Positions 9,484-17,612 of a stretch of DNA of 64,000 nt are shown one piece after another (position 1 is the stretch's first letter; the number at the start of each line of letters is the position of its first letter). Made by a program: the position numbers and the translations under genes. The notes beneath the pieces were generated by a model. That model saw only the letters and a program-made list of their open reading frames with translations. It did no database searches and was not told where the DNA came from. Source of the stretch: DAIDKA01 sp035485475 (GTDB lineage Bacteria; Pseudomonadota; Gammaproteobacteria; Steroidobacterales; Steroidobacteraceae); contig DATHOA010000200.1 of NCBI GenBank assembly GCA_035485475.1, positions 1 to 64,000 on the forward strand. The letters run 5' to 3'.

Positions 9484-10476
9484 ATGAGGCGAGGTACGAT
9501 TCTGGTCACGGGCGGCGCGGGGTATATCGGCAGCCATGTGGTCCTGCAACTGCGTGAACGTGGCGAGTCCGTGGTCGTGCTGGATGATTTGTCGCGTGGC
9601 TTCAGGCAGTCGGTGCTGGACACGCCGCTGGTGGTGGGCGACATGGGTGATCGGGCGCTGGTAACCCGCCTGCTGCGCGAACACGCGGTGGACACCGTGA
9701 TGCATTTTGCGGCGTTCACGATCGTGCCCGAATCGGTGCGGGACCCGCTCAAGTACTACGCCAACAATGTGTGCGGGACCCGCAACTTGTTGCAATGCTG
9801 TGCAGAATCCGGCGTTCGCCACTTTGTGTTCTCCTCCAGTGCGGCAGTATACGGGACCCCGGCCAGCGATCTGGCCGCCGAGGACTCCGCGACCGCACCC
9901 ATCAATTCATACGGCACGTCGAAGCTGATTTCGGAGTGGATGTTGCGCGACCTTGCGTTCGCCTCCGATCTGCGCTACGTGGCGCTGCGCTACTTCAATG
10001 TCGCCGGATCCGACATGGACGGTCGCATCGGTCAAGCGACGCCGGGCGCGACACTGCTGATCAAGGTGGCCAGTGAAGCGACCGTGGGCAAGCGTCCCCA
10101 TGTGAGCATATTCGGCACCGATTACCCGACGCCCGATGGCACCGGCATCCGCGACTACATCCATGTCCAGGACCTCGCTGCTGCACACCTGGCGGCACTG
10201 GACCATCTGCGTCGCGATGGTGCCAGCGCGGTACTGAACTGTGGATACGGACACGGCTACAGCGTGCGTCAGGTGCTTGACAGCGTGCAGCGCGTGTCCG
10301 GCCGCAGCCTGACGATCCGCGAAGAACCGCGGCGCGCCGGGGACCCCGCGGTCCTGGTCGCCAAGGCCGAGCGGATCCGCGCCCTGCTGGGCTGGAGCCC
10401 GACCCTTGACGATCTCGATACAATTGTGCGCAGTTCCCTGGATTGGGAAGCCAAATTGCTACGCGAGCCCTGGTAA
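9484..10476 (+). CDS. galE: UDP-glucose 4-epimerase (GalE-like)
   Basis: This 330-residue extended SDR converts UDP-glucose and UDP-galactose. The NAD motif TGGAGYIG is at residues 8-15, with SSSAAVYG and the catalytic YGTSK near residue 140, and a PDGTGIRDYIHVQDLA segment typical of GalE. ATG 9484 follows a GGGGG run 6 nt upstream. It would supply galactose or related nucleotide sugars for the exopolysaccharide genes further right, although it is not linked to them by operon structure. Confidence 0.9.
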   Translation: MRRGTILVTGGAGYIGSHVVLQLRERGESVVVLDDLSRGFRQSVLDTPLVVGDMGDRALVTRLLREHAVDTVMHFAAFTIVPESVRDPLKYYANNVCGTRNLLQCCAESGVRHFVFSSSAAVYGTPASDLAAEDSATAPINSYGTSKLISEWMLRDLAFASDLRYVALRYFNVAGSDMDGRIGQATPGATLLIKVASEATVGKRPHVSIFGTDYPTPDGTGIRDYIHVQDLAAAHLAALDHLRRDGASAVLNCGYGHGYSVRQVLDSVQRVSGRSLTIREEPRRAGDPAVLVAKAERIRALLGWSPTLDDLDTIVRSSLDWEAKLLREPW

Positions 10477-10531
10477 GGCCTCAGCCCAACGGGAAAACTG
10501 TCACGTAGGGGGGCATTCCCCGTGGCGTAGA

Positions 10532-12052
10532 ATGGGCAGGATGCGTTTTCTCTGGCCTAAGTCCTTAAGCGGTCTGATGCTTCTGGGCGTCGCGGTAATC
10601 GCCGTGCCGCTGCTGGTCGCCATTTTCAATGCTGCGCTGCAGATTCAGCAGCTGGCGGATTCCAGCCGCACCATCGCCTCCGAGGGCATCGGCGCCGCGC
10701 GCGCCAGCGAAGACCTGATGTCCGAAGTACTGTTGCTGGAGCGGGCTACGCTGCAGCAGCAGGTATTGGCTGACCCGAAGCTGCTGGAGGTCTACCGGGA
10801 GGATCACGCGCAGCTGACCGCCTCGCGCACGCAGCTGGCCCACCAGCTGCGCACCACCGAGGGCATTCAGGCCTTGACCCGGCTGGGCGATTTGCAGAAT
10901 CGCATCGCCGCCGATGTCCAGGGGGCGCGTGCCAATACCCAGACCGTGGGTGAGAATTTCACGGAGATGAGCATCCTGGCGCAGCGCATCGCCGTGCTCA
11001 GCAAGGCGCAGATCGACGCGCAGATTGCCGGCATCCAGCGCCGCACGTCACGGTCGCAGCGGCTGCTGCTGTGGCAGAGCGGCCTGCTCATACCGCTTGG
11101 CGTATTCGCGATCGTGGTGCTGACCTTCGGTGTCGGTCAGCCACTGCGCAGGATCGATCGGGCGATCAGCGAACTGGGGCGCGGGAACTTATCGCACCCG
11201 ATCAGCGTCAGTGGCCCCAAGGATATCGAGCGACTGGCACGGCAACTGGAATGGCTGCGCGGCCGCCTGTTGGACTTTGCGGCCGAACGAAACCGATTTT
11301 TGCGGCACATGTCACATGAGCTGAAGACGCCGCTGGCGAACATCCGGGAAGGCACCGAATTGCTCATGGATGGTGCGGTGGGGGAGCTGGATACCAACCA
11401 GCGCGAAGTCACCGGAATATTGCGGGAGAATGGTCTTAAATTGCAGAGATTGATTGAGAATTTATTGTCGTTCAGCGCCTGGCAGACCAGCAGCGTGGGC
11501 TTGGAAACCAGTGAGTTCCGGCTGCGTCCCCTGGTCAAGCAGGTACTGGAAAACCAGCAACTGACGCTGCTGGGTCAACGCGTGCGCCTGGAAGTGAAGA
11601 TCGAGGATGTCACCTTGAATGCCGACCGCGGCAAGGTGCGCCTGATCCTGGACAACCTGCTGTCCAACGCCATCAAGTATTCACCCAAGGGGGGCGCCAT
11701 CTACCTGTCGGCCACGGCGGATGCGAACCAGCTGATGATGGACGTTGCCGATGCCGGGCCGGGCATTCCCTATGATGAACGCGCGCATATTTTCGAAGCT
11801 TTCTATACGGGCAAGGCGGCCCGCGGCGTCAGCGTGAAAGGCACGGGCATCGGACTGTCGGTGGTGCTGGAGTTCGTCGCGGCACATGGCGGCACGGTGC
11901 AGATCGTCGACGGCCAGTTTCCCGGCGCCCATTTCCGCATCACCATGCCCTTGTTCTGCCAGGGAACGCAAAGCGCGGGCGGCAGCGGGCCGGCGGGCCC
12001 CGCGCGTATCGACGGCCCAGGCGGCTCGAAGGCACAGGCCAATGCCGCCTAG
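10532..12052 (+). CDS. QseE/GlrK-like sensor histidine kinase
   Basis: A transmembrane helix (about residues 10-33), a periplasmic helical region of about 150 residues, a second helix (about 185-205) and a HAMP-like linker precede a HisKA domain with RHMSHELKTPLANI, where the His is the phosphorylation site. The ATPase domain has an N box DNLLSNAIKYS, a G1 box DAGPGIP and a G2 box GTGIGLSVV. About 506 residues; start ATG 10532 or 10541, neither with a convincing ribosome-binding site. It is the first gene of a three-gene set (kinase, lipoprotein, sigma-54 regulator) in the order of enterobacterial qseE-qseG-qseF (glrK-glrG-glrR), which senses envelope state. Confidence 0.9.
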   Translation: MGRMRFLWPKSLSGLMLLGVAVIAVPLLVAIFNAALQIQQLADSSRTIASEGIGAARASEDLMSEVLLLERATLQQQVLADPKLLEVYREDHAQLTASRTQLAHQLRTTEGIQALTRLGDLQNRIAADVQGARANTQTVGENFTEMSILAQRIAVLSKAQIDAQIAGIQRRTSRSQRLLLWQSGLLIPLGVFAIVVLTFGVGQPLRRIDRAISELGRGNLSHPISVSGPKDIERLARQLEWLRGRLLDFAAERNRFLRHMSHELKTPLANIREGTELLMDGAVGELDTNQREVTGILRENGLKLQRLIENLLSFSAWQTSSVGLETSEFRLRPLVKQVLENQQLTLLGQRVRLEVKIEDVTLNADRGKVRLILDNLLSNAIKYSPKGGAIYLSATADANQLMMDVADAGPGIPYDERAHIFEAFYTGKAARGVSVKGTGIGLSVVLEFVAAHGGTVQIVDGQFPGAHFRITMPLFCQGTQSAGGSGPAGPARIDGPGGSKAQANAA

Positions 12053-12677
12053 TTTCCGGCTGCAAGGGGGATTGCCCATGGTGCTCGCCAGCGTGCTGTT
12101 GGGGGGCTGCGCCAACCTGGGTGCCAATCACGATGCGCCGCCGCCGGATCATCCGCCCACCATCGATCGGGCCGCCACCCAGGCGGCTTTGCTGGCCAGC
12201 TACCTCGAGGTACTGCAGCGCGTGGTGCAGGGGCCACCGGCCGAACAGGCCGAAATCTTAAGCGGTGCCCGCCACGATTATGAAACCGCCCCGACACCGA
12301 GCCATGAATTGCGCTATGCCATGGTGCTGGCCACGCCGGGTCATCCGGGCACGAACTGCGCGAAGGCGCAGCAGCTGCTGCGGGAGCTGATCGCCACCCA
12401 GGAGACACTGCTGCCCACGGAGCGGGCCATGGCCTTCCTGACGCTGAAGAACGTGGACCTGACCTTGTCGCAGACCGCGGAAAACCAGCGTCTGCAGGTC
12501 CCGGTGGATCACAGTGATCGGGACAAGCTCGCCGCACTGAACCGCCGCTTGCAGAGCGAAATGGACGACAATGCGCGCCTGCACAAGGAATTGGACGAAG
12601 CCCATGCCAAACTGGATGCCATCGCCAATATCGAACGGGCTTTGAACAAACCCAAGCCCCCGGGGGGAACGCAATAG
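12042..12677 (+). CDS. QseG/GlrG-like lipoprotein between kinase and regulator
   Basis: This 211-residue protein starts inside the end of the kinase gene (11-bp overlap) and has a signal peptide ending in the lipobox LLGGC (Cys23). The mature part is mostly alpha-helical, with a C-terminal coiled-coil-like stretch (about residues 165-200). Position between a QseE-like kinase and a QseF-like regulator, size and lipoprotein nature all match QseG, an outer-membrane lipoprotein that modulates the kinase QseE. Sequence similarity cannot be confirmed by eye, so the assignment rests on synteny and architecture. Confidence 0.75.
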   Translation: MPPSFRLQGGLPMVLASVLLGGCANLGANHDAPPPDHPPTIDRAATQAALLASYLEVLQRVVQGPPAEQAEILSGARHDYETAPTPSHELRYAMVLATPGHPGTNCAKAQQLLRELIATQETLLPTERAMAFLTLKNVDLTLSQTAENQRLQVPVDHSDRDKLAALNRRLQSEMDDNARLHKELDEAHAKLDAIANIERALNKPKPPGGTQ

Positions 12678-14023
12678 TGACCATTGCCAGCAAACGCAAA
12701 GCCCGAATCCTGGTCGTGGATGATGACCCGGGCCTGCTGCGCCTGCTCACCATCCGTCTGCGCGCCGAGAGCTACGACGTTGAGGCCGTTGAAGGCGGCC
12801 CGCAGGCCGTGGCGGCCGCCAGCCGGTTCCGCCCGGACCTGGTCATCACGGACCTGCGCATGGAGCCGATGGATGGCATCGCGCTGCTGAAGGAATTGCA
12901 GAACCGCTGGCCCGGGTTGAAGGTCATCATGCTGACGGCACATGGCACCATTCCGGATGCCGTGCAGGCCACGCAGATGGGCGCCTTCGGCTTCCTGACC
13001 AAACCGGTGGACAAGCAGGAGTTGCTCGACCAGGTGCAGAAGGCCCTGCGCATCTCCGGCTTCGGCGCCTCGGATGAAGACTGGCGCGCCGACATTGTCA
13101 CGCGCAGTTCGGTCATGGAGGAGAAGCTCGCCCAGGCGCATATGGTCGCCGGCACCGATGCGCGGGTGCTGATCACCGGGGAAAGCGGTACCGGCAAGGA
13201 GCTGCTGGCGCGCGCCATCCATCTCGCGAGCCCGCGGCGCAACAAGGAATTCGTCGCGGTCAACTGCAGCGCCATGGCGCCGGAGCTGCTGGAGTCGGAG
13301 CTGTTCGGCCATGAAAAGGGCGCCTTCACCGGGGCGCATCGCGCGCATGACGGACTGTTCCGGGCCGCCGATGGCGGCACCTTGATGCTCGATGAAATCG
13401 GTGACATGCCGATGCCGCTGCAGGTGAAGCTGCTGCGCGTGCTGCAGGAGAACGTAGTGCGCCCGGTGGGGAGTACCTCCGCCATCACGGTCAACGTGCG
13501 GGTGATTTCGGCCACCCACCGCGACCTGCAGTCGCTGATGCAAGGCGGGGTGTTTCGCGAGGATCTGTACTACCGGCTGAACGTCGTGCACATCGACATG
13601 CCCCCGCTGAACCGACGTCGCGAGGACATTCCGCTGCTGGTCGCGCACTTCCTGGCGAACATGGCCAAGGACAGTGGTGCGCGCAAAATCTATGCCCCGG
13701 AGGCGGTGGAACTGCTGGCCACGGCCGACTGGCCGGGAAACATCCGCCAGCTGCAGAATGTCGTGCGCCAGAACGTCGCCCTGTCGCAAACACCGATCAT
13801 TCCCGTGGAACTCGTGCAACAGTCCCTGGGCGGTGGTCAGGGCAAGCTGCCTTCATTCGATGAGGCGCGCGATGAGTTTACGCGCAGCTACCTGTCGCAG
13901 ATCCTGCAGATCACCGGCGGCAATGTCAGCCAGGCGGCAAGGTTGGCGAAGCGCAACCGCACCGACTTCTACAAGCTGCTCGGGCGCCACCAGTTGACGC
14001 CTGAGGAATTCAAACAGCGCTGA
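12677..14023 (+). CDS. QseF/GlrR-like sigma-54-dependent response regulator
   Basis: This 448-residue protein has a canonical receiver domain (phosphoacceptor Asp59 in VITDLRM, Lys in FLTKPV), an AAA+ sigma-54 activation domain (Walker A GESGTGKE, sigma-54 contact motif GAFTGA, Walker B LMLDEIG) and a C-terminal Fis-type HTH (GGNVSQAARLAKRNRTDFYKLL). The start is GTG 12677, overlapping the TAG of the lipoprotein gene by one base. It is the output of the QseE-like kinase. Enterobacterial GlrR activates the small RNA gene glmY; the target here is unknown. Confidence 0.92.
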   Translation: MTIASKRKARILVVDDDPGLLRLLTIRLRAESYDVEAVEGGPQAVAAASRFRPDLVITDLRMEPMDGIALLKELQNRWPGLKVIMLTAHGTIPDAVQATQMGAFGFLTKPVDKQELLDQVQKALRISGFGASDEDWRADIVTRSSVMEEKLAQAHMVAGTDARVLITGESGTGKELLARAIHLASPRRNKEFVAVNCSAMAPELLESELFGHEKGAFTGAHRAHDGLFRAADGGTLMLDEIGDMPMPLQVKLLRVLQENVVRPVGSTSAITVNVRVISATHRDLQSLMQGGVFREDLYYRLNVVHIDMPPLNRRREDIPLLVAHFLANMAKDSGARKIYAPEAVELLATADWPGNIRQLQNVVRQNVALSQTPIIPVELVQQSLGGGQGKLPSFDEARDEFTRSYLSQILQITGGNVSQAARLAKRNRTDFYKLLGRHQLTPEEFKQR

Positions 14024-14039
14024 ACCGCACCCGGCGGTT
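14023..14039. terminator. Inverted repeat between convergent regulator genes, possible terminator
   Basis: A perfect 6-bp inverted repeat (AACCGC, five-base loop, GCGGTT) fills the short gap between the converging stop codons of the QseF-like and PrsR-like genes. It has no T tract, so intrinsic termination is only a possibility. Confidence 0.35.
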
Positions 14040-14041
14040 AC

Positions 14042-15427
14042 TCAGGCGGTTTTGGCGGCGGTGTGGCGCACGAACTGTGTGGCGTCGATGTGGTGTTTTT
14101 CGAGCAGGTCGTACAGCGTCGGCCGCGTAACGCCCAGGTATTCGGCAGCGCGCGACAGATTTCCACCGGCGAGCGCCAATGCCTGGCGGGCAGCCTGCGT
14201 CTCCGCCTTCTGGCGCGCGACGCGAAGATTCAAATGCTCGGCATCGCATTCCTGGTCGGACATACCCAGGTCCGTCGGGGTGATGACCGAGCCCTCCCCC
14301 ATGATCACGGCACCCTTGATGCGATTTTCCAACTCGCGCACATTGCCCAACCACTTGTGCGCCTGGATGGCGCGAATGGCCTCGGGGGAGAACGCCCGAA
14401 CTGACTTGCCAAAGCGCGCCGACATCTGCTGCAGCAGCCACTGGGCCAGCAGCACACTGTCCCCCTGCCGATCGCGCAGCGCCGGGATGCGCAGCGTAAC
14501 CTCGCTGATCCGATAGAACAGATCGTCGCGGAATTTGCCGGCGGCGATCAATTCCTGGAGATTGCGGTTCGTGGCGCACAGGATCCGGGATGCCAGGGGC
14601 ACGGGAGTGCGCCCGCCAATGCGCTCCACCGTTCGCTCCTGGAGCACACGCAGTAGCTTTGCCTGTAGCGAAGCCGGCATTTCGCCCATTTCGTCCAGGA
14701 ATACGGTGCCCTTGCCGGCCAGTTCCAACTTGCCCAGCGTGCGCTGCGCGGCGCCCGTGAAGGCGCCCTTCTCGTAGCCAAACAGCTCGCTTTCGAGCAG
14801 GTTCTCGGGAATGGCCGCACAGTTGATGGCCACGAAGGGCTCCTGGGCGCGGCCCGACAGACGGTGCAGCGCTCGGGCCACCAGTTCCTTGCCCGTGCCA
14901 CTCTCACCGAGCACCAGCACGGTGGCGCCGGTGGGAGCCACTTTCTCCACCGCGCGGCACAGGGCCCGCATGCTGTCGCTGACGCCGATAATGCCTTCGA
15001 GGACCATTGATCCGGTCTGCTGGCGCAGCTGGACGTTTTCCGCTTCCAGCTCGCGCATGCGGAATGCGCGCCGCACGACGATGGACAGGACTGCGGGGTT
15101 GAGCGGGAGGTGGTAGAAGTCCGTGGCACCCAGTCCCACCGCCTTCACGGCCAGATCGCGTCCGTTGGCGCCGGTCATGGCGACGATCTTGGTGCCCGGG
15201 GCCAGGTCCAGGATCTGCCGCAGTAGGCCCAGGTTGTGGCTTTCGCCGGCGCCTGCGCAGGCGCCGAGATTGAAGAGCACGACATCCGGCTCGAGGCGCC
15301 GAATCAGTTTCAGCGCCTGTTCGCCGATCGGGCTGCAGGTGACATCGAGATCCGAGAATACCGCGACGACCTCGCGGCTGATTGCCGCATCGTCCTCCAG
15401 GATCAACAACTTGCGGCGCTCACTCAA
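14042..15427 (-). CDS. prsR: PrsR-like (PEP-CTERM/exosortase-associated) sigma-54 activator with degenerate receiver
   Basis: This 461-residue protein has a receiver-like domain, an AAA+ sigma-54 domain (Walker A GESGTGKE, GAFTGA intact, Walker B VFLDEMG) and a Fis-type HTH (GGNLSRAAEYLGVTRPTLYDLL). Overall layout and the segment GLGATDFYHLPLNP match PrsR, the regulator associated with PEP-CTERM/exosortase and exopolysaccharide loci. Unlike the family, the phosphoacceptor Asp is Asn53 (VVLFNLG) and the conserved receiver Lys is Leu107, so classical phosphorylation is unlikely. No PrsK kinase gene is in the window. The start appears to be TTG 15427. It is divergent from the exosortase E gene, which it may regulate. 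Confidence 0.88.
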   Translation of the reverse strand: MSERRKLLILEDDAAISREVVAVFSDLDVTCSPIGEQALKLIRRLEPDVVLFNLGACAGAGESHNLGLLRQILDLAPGTKIVAMTGANGRDLAVKAVGLGATDFYHLPLNPAVLSIVVRRAFRMRELEAENVQLRQQTGSMVLEGIIGVSDSMRALCRAVEKVAPTGATVLVLGESGTGKELVARALHRLSGRAQEPFVAINCAAIPENLLESELFGYEKGAFTGAAQRTLGKLELAGKGTVFLDEMGEMPASLQAKLLRVLQERTVERIGGRTPVPLASRILCATNRNLQELIAAGKFRDDLFYRISEVTLRIPALRDRQGDSVLLAQWLLQQMSARFGKSVRAFSPEAIRAIQAHKWLGNVRELENRIKGAVIMGEGSVITPTDLGMSDQECDAEHLNLRVARQKAETQAARQALALAGGNLSRAAEYLGVTRPTLYDLLEKHHIDATQFVRHTAAKTA

Positions 15428-15462
15428 TTCTGGGTACCTACGGCTATGCAGAGTGCTTAAAA

Positions 15463-15483
15463 CTTTACAAACCCACTGTAAAG
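15463..15483. promoter_or_regulatory. Perfect inverted repeat between prsR-like and exosortase genes
   Basis: CTTTACA and TGTAAAG form a perfect 7-bp inverted repeat with a 7-bp spacer, about 36 bp upstream of the PrsR-like start and 64 bp upstream of the exosortase start. Its symmetry and place between divergent genes suggest an operator, possibly for autoregulation. No protein is known to bind it. Confidence 0.45.
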
Positions 15484-15505
15484 CCTACCGCCACTGGCGC
15501 TGAAT

Positions 15506-15525
15506 ACTGTGCCGCTGTTCACAGT
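15506..15525. promoter_or_regulatory. Second inverted repeat in the prsR-exosortase intergenic region
   Basis: ACTGTG and CACAGT form a perfect 6-bp inverted repeat with an 8-bp spacer, 21 bp upstream of the exosortase ATG. A wider pair, CCCACTG (15472-15478) and CAGTGGG (15527-15533), flanks it. This may be an operator or a leader hairpin for the exosortase gene. Confidence 0.35.
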
Positions 15526-15546
15526 GCAGTGGGTAGAATCGCCCCG

Positions 15547-17196
15547 ATGCCGACCCCGCCGACCACCACAATAAGTCCCATTGCCGAAATCCGTGGGCGA
15601 CTGACCCTGTTCTGGCGCTTCGGTCTGGCCGCCGCTTTGCTCGCTTGCGAGAAGTCCGCGCTGAATCTCTTGGTGGATTTCGATGCGGTCCATGCGTCCA
15701 GCGGCCTGGGGGTGTACCTGCGCAATGCACAGCATTGGGGCCTGCGCGGCCTCGTCACCTTCGCGGCCGCACTGGCACTGTTCAGCTACGTCCGGGGCGA
15801 TGCGCGCCTGAGGAACCTGAATGTCCAGGTCCGGGGCGAGGCATTGCGACTGCAGTGGCTGGCGGTGCATGCCACGCTGTTGGTGCCGCTCGCCGCCCTG
15901 ACCTTCTCGTTTTACGGAAATCACGGGCTGCAATGGTCTGCGACGCTGCTGGCACCCTTGTGGCTGCTGGTTGCGACTGCCACGGTCCTGGCGCTGTTCG
16001 CGGCCATGGCGTCGTGGAACACGTGGCGGGATGCGGCAGCCGCAATGGGGAGCCTGTGGTTCTACGCCGCAGCGACCGCCATCGTTGCCGCCTCGGCCAT
16101 GCAATTGAGCCAGATGCTGTGGGGACCCACGACGCAGATAACGTTCGAACTGGTCGATCATATTCTGCAGCCGTTGATTCCCTCGCTGCACAGTAATGCC
16201 ACCACGCGGGTCCTTGATACCGGCCGCTTTGCCGTAGAGGTCTCCTATCTGTGTTCGGGCCTGGAGGGGGCCGGGTTGCTGTTGGCATTCTGCTGCGCAT
16301 GGCTGGTGTACTTCCGCCACGAATACTATTTCCCACGCGCCCTGCTCATCATCCCCATCGGTCTGGCACTGCTCTTTGTGCTGAACGTGCTGCGCATCGC
16401 GGCGCTGGTGCTGATCGGCCATGCCGGTTATGCGGACATTGCCATCTACGGATTTCACTCGCAGGCCGGCTGGATCGCCTTCAACTGCACGGCCGCCGGC
16501 ATTGCTTATTTCAGCCTGCGCAGCAGCTGGTTCAGCCGCACCGCAAGCCCCGCCACCCCCGTCGTCACCTCGCCGGGCACGGCCGCTTACCTGCTGCCAT
16601 TTCTGACCATCCTGGCCGTCGGAATGCTCAGCCGCGCCGCCTCGGGAAGCTTCGAGACGCTGTATCCCCTGCGGCTGCTGGCCGCCGCGCTGGTAATCGG
16701 GTACTGCTGGCCGAAATTGCGGGCGCTGAATTTCCACTTCACCTGGCGTGGCATCGCCATGGGAGGGGGGGTATTCGCCTTGTGGCTGGTGGGCGCGCAT
16801 TTTCTCACCCGCGGCAGCCCCGAGCCGGTGGGTCTCGCCGCCCTGTCGCCCCTGAAGCGAGACCTGTGGATCGCGGCACGGGTTATCGCCAGTGTCGTGA
16901 CTGTGCCCATCGCCGAGGAGCTGGCTTACCGCGGTTACCTGCTGCGCAGGTTCAGGAGTGCGGATTTCGAGTCGGTACGCTTCGGCGACGCAGGACTCTG
17001 GGCGTTACTGCTGAGTTCAATCATTTTTGGCGTCGGACACGGTAGCTGGTGGCTGCCGGCCATAGCGGCGGGACTGCTCTATGGCCTGTTGCCGATGCGC
17101 ACCGAACGTATCGGTGAGGCCATTGCCGCTCATGCCACCACCAACGCACTTATCGCCGTGTGGGTACTGTTTCTGGGGCAGTGGCAGCTGTGGTGA
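15547..17196 (+). CDS. xrtE: Exosortase E / CPBP protease fusion (XrtE, VPEID-CTERM system)
   Basis: This 549-residue polytopic inner-membrane protein joins an exosortase domain to a CPBP (Abi/CAAX-type) protease domain. The exosortase catalytic triad is visible: Cys236 in SYLCSGLEG, Arg283 in NVLRIAAL and His304 in GFHSQAGW. The C-terminal protease part has the glutamate pair in VPIAEELAYRG (457-458), His498 in GVGHGSW and His529 in AAHATTNA. This architecture defines exosortase E, thought to cleave VPEID-CTERM sorting signals and hand proteins to a surface acceptor. No protein with such a tail is present in the window. Start ATG 15547 is chosen because the exosortase homology begins shortly after it. 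Confidence 0.93.
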   Translation: MPTPPTTTISPIAEIRGRLTLFWRFGLAAALLACEKSALNLLVDFDAVHASSGLGVYLRNAQHWGLRGLVTFAAALALFSYVRGDARLRNLNVQVRGEALRLQWLAVHATLLVPLAALTFSFYGNHGLQWSATLLAPLWLLVATATVLALFAAMASWNTWRDAAAAMGSLWFYAAATAIVAASAMQLSQMLWGPTTQITFELVDHILQPLIPSLHSNATTRVLDTGRFAVEVSYLCSGLEGAGLLLAFCCAWLVYFRHEYYFPRALLIIPIGLALLFVLNVLRIAALVLIGHAGYADIAIYGFHSQAGWIAFNCTAAGIAYFSLRSSWFSRTASPATPVVTSPGTAAYLLPFLTILAVGMLSRAASGSFETLYPLRLLAAALVIGYCWPKLRALNFHFTWRGIAMGGGVFALWLVGAHFLTRGSPEPVGLAALSPLKRDLWIAARVIASVVTVPIAEELAYRGYLLRRFRSADFESVRFGDAGLWALLLSSIIFGVGHGSWWLPAIAAGLLYGLLPMRTERIGEAIAAHATTNALIAVWVLFLGQWQLW

Positions 17197-17207
17197 TGGT
17201 TGCCGTC

Positions 17208-17612
17208 TCAGTGCGGAACGAAGAACTCCGCATACGACACAATCTGCAAGTCCCGAAACGTCACCAGGTCGATGAACTCGGTGCTGGCCTGGGATCCGGT
17301 GATCCGCGAGTGCACGCGCGCGCTCCAGTGAACGGCCGCACGGTCGCCGTCCACCAATAGCGACAGGACCGCGTGATCGGAAAGCCTGAAGGTCTTCACC
17401 AGCATCGACAGCCACGGGCGCACCGCCTCCATCCCCTGTGCGCCGATCGCAATCGGCTTCCCATCACTGGTCCCGGCAATGCGGAATTGCACCTCGGGTG
17501 CAAATAAGCCGCACAGCCTCTCCAACGATCCGTTCAAGCGAACCTCGTACAGCTCACGCAAACGTTGCTCCAGCCTGGGACGTTCGGTCATTGAGCTGCC
17601 CTCGATACTCAT
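17208..17612 (-). CDS. SnoaL/NTF2-like protein
   Basis: This 134-residue protein has the cone-like alpha+beta barrel pattern of the NTF2/SnoaL superfamily: an N-terminal helix with RLRELYEVRLNGSLERL, then FAPEVQFRI, and two long beta strands (AAVHWSARV and EFIDLVTFRD). Members act as cyclases, isomerases or ligand binders. ATG 17612 overlaps the stop of the upstream hydrolase as ATGA, so it is translationally coupled and is the last gene of the acyl-CoA dehydrogenase to SnoaL operon. The reaction is not known. Confidence 0.78.
   Translation of the reverse strand: MSIEGSSMTERPRLEQRLRELYEVRLNGSLERLCGLFAPEVQFRIAGTSDGKPIAIGAQGMEAVRPWLSMLVKTFRLSDHAVLSLLVDGDRAAVHWSARVHSRITGSQASTEFIDLVTFRDLQIVSYAEFFVPH

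Noticed and set aside
12509..13819. 436-codon minus-strand frame opposite the QseF-like gene
   Set aside because: The plus strand has intact receiver, AAA+ and HTH motifs; the antisense frame has none.
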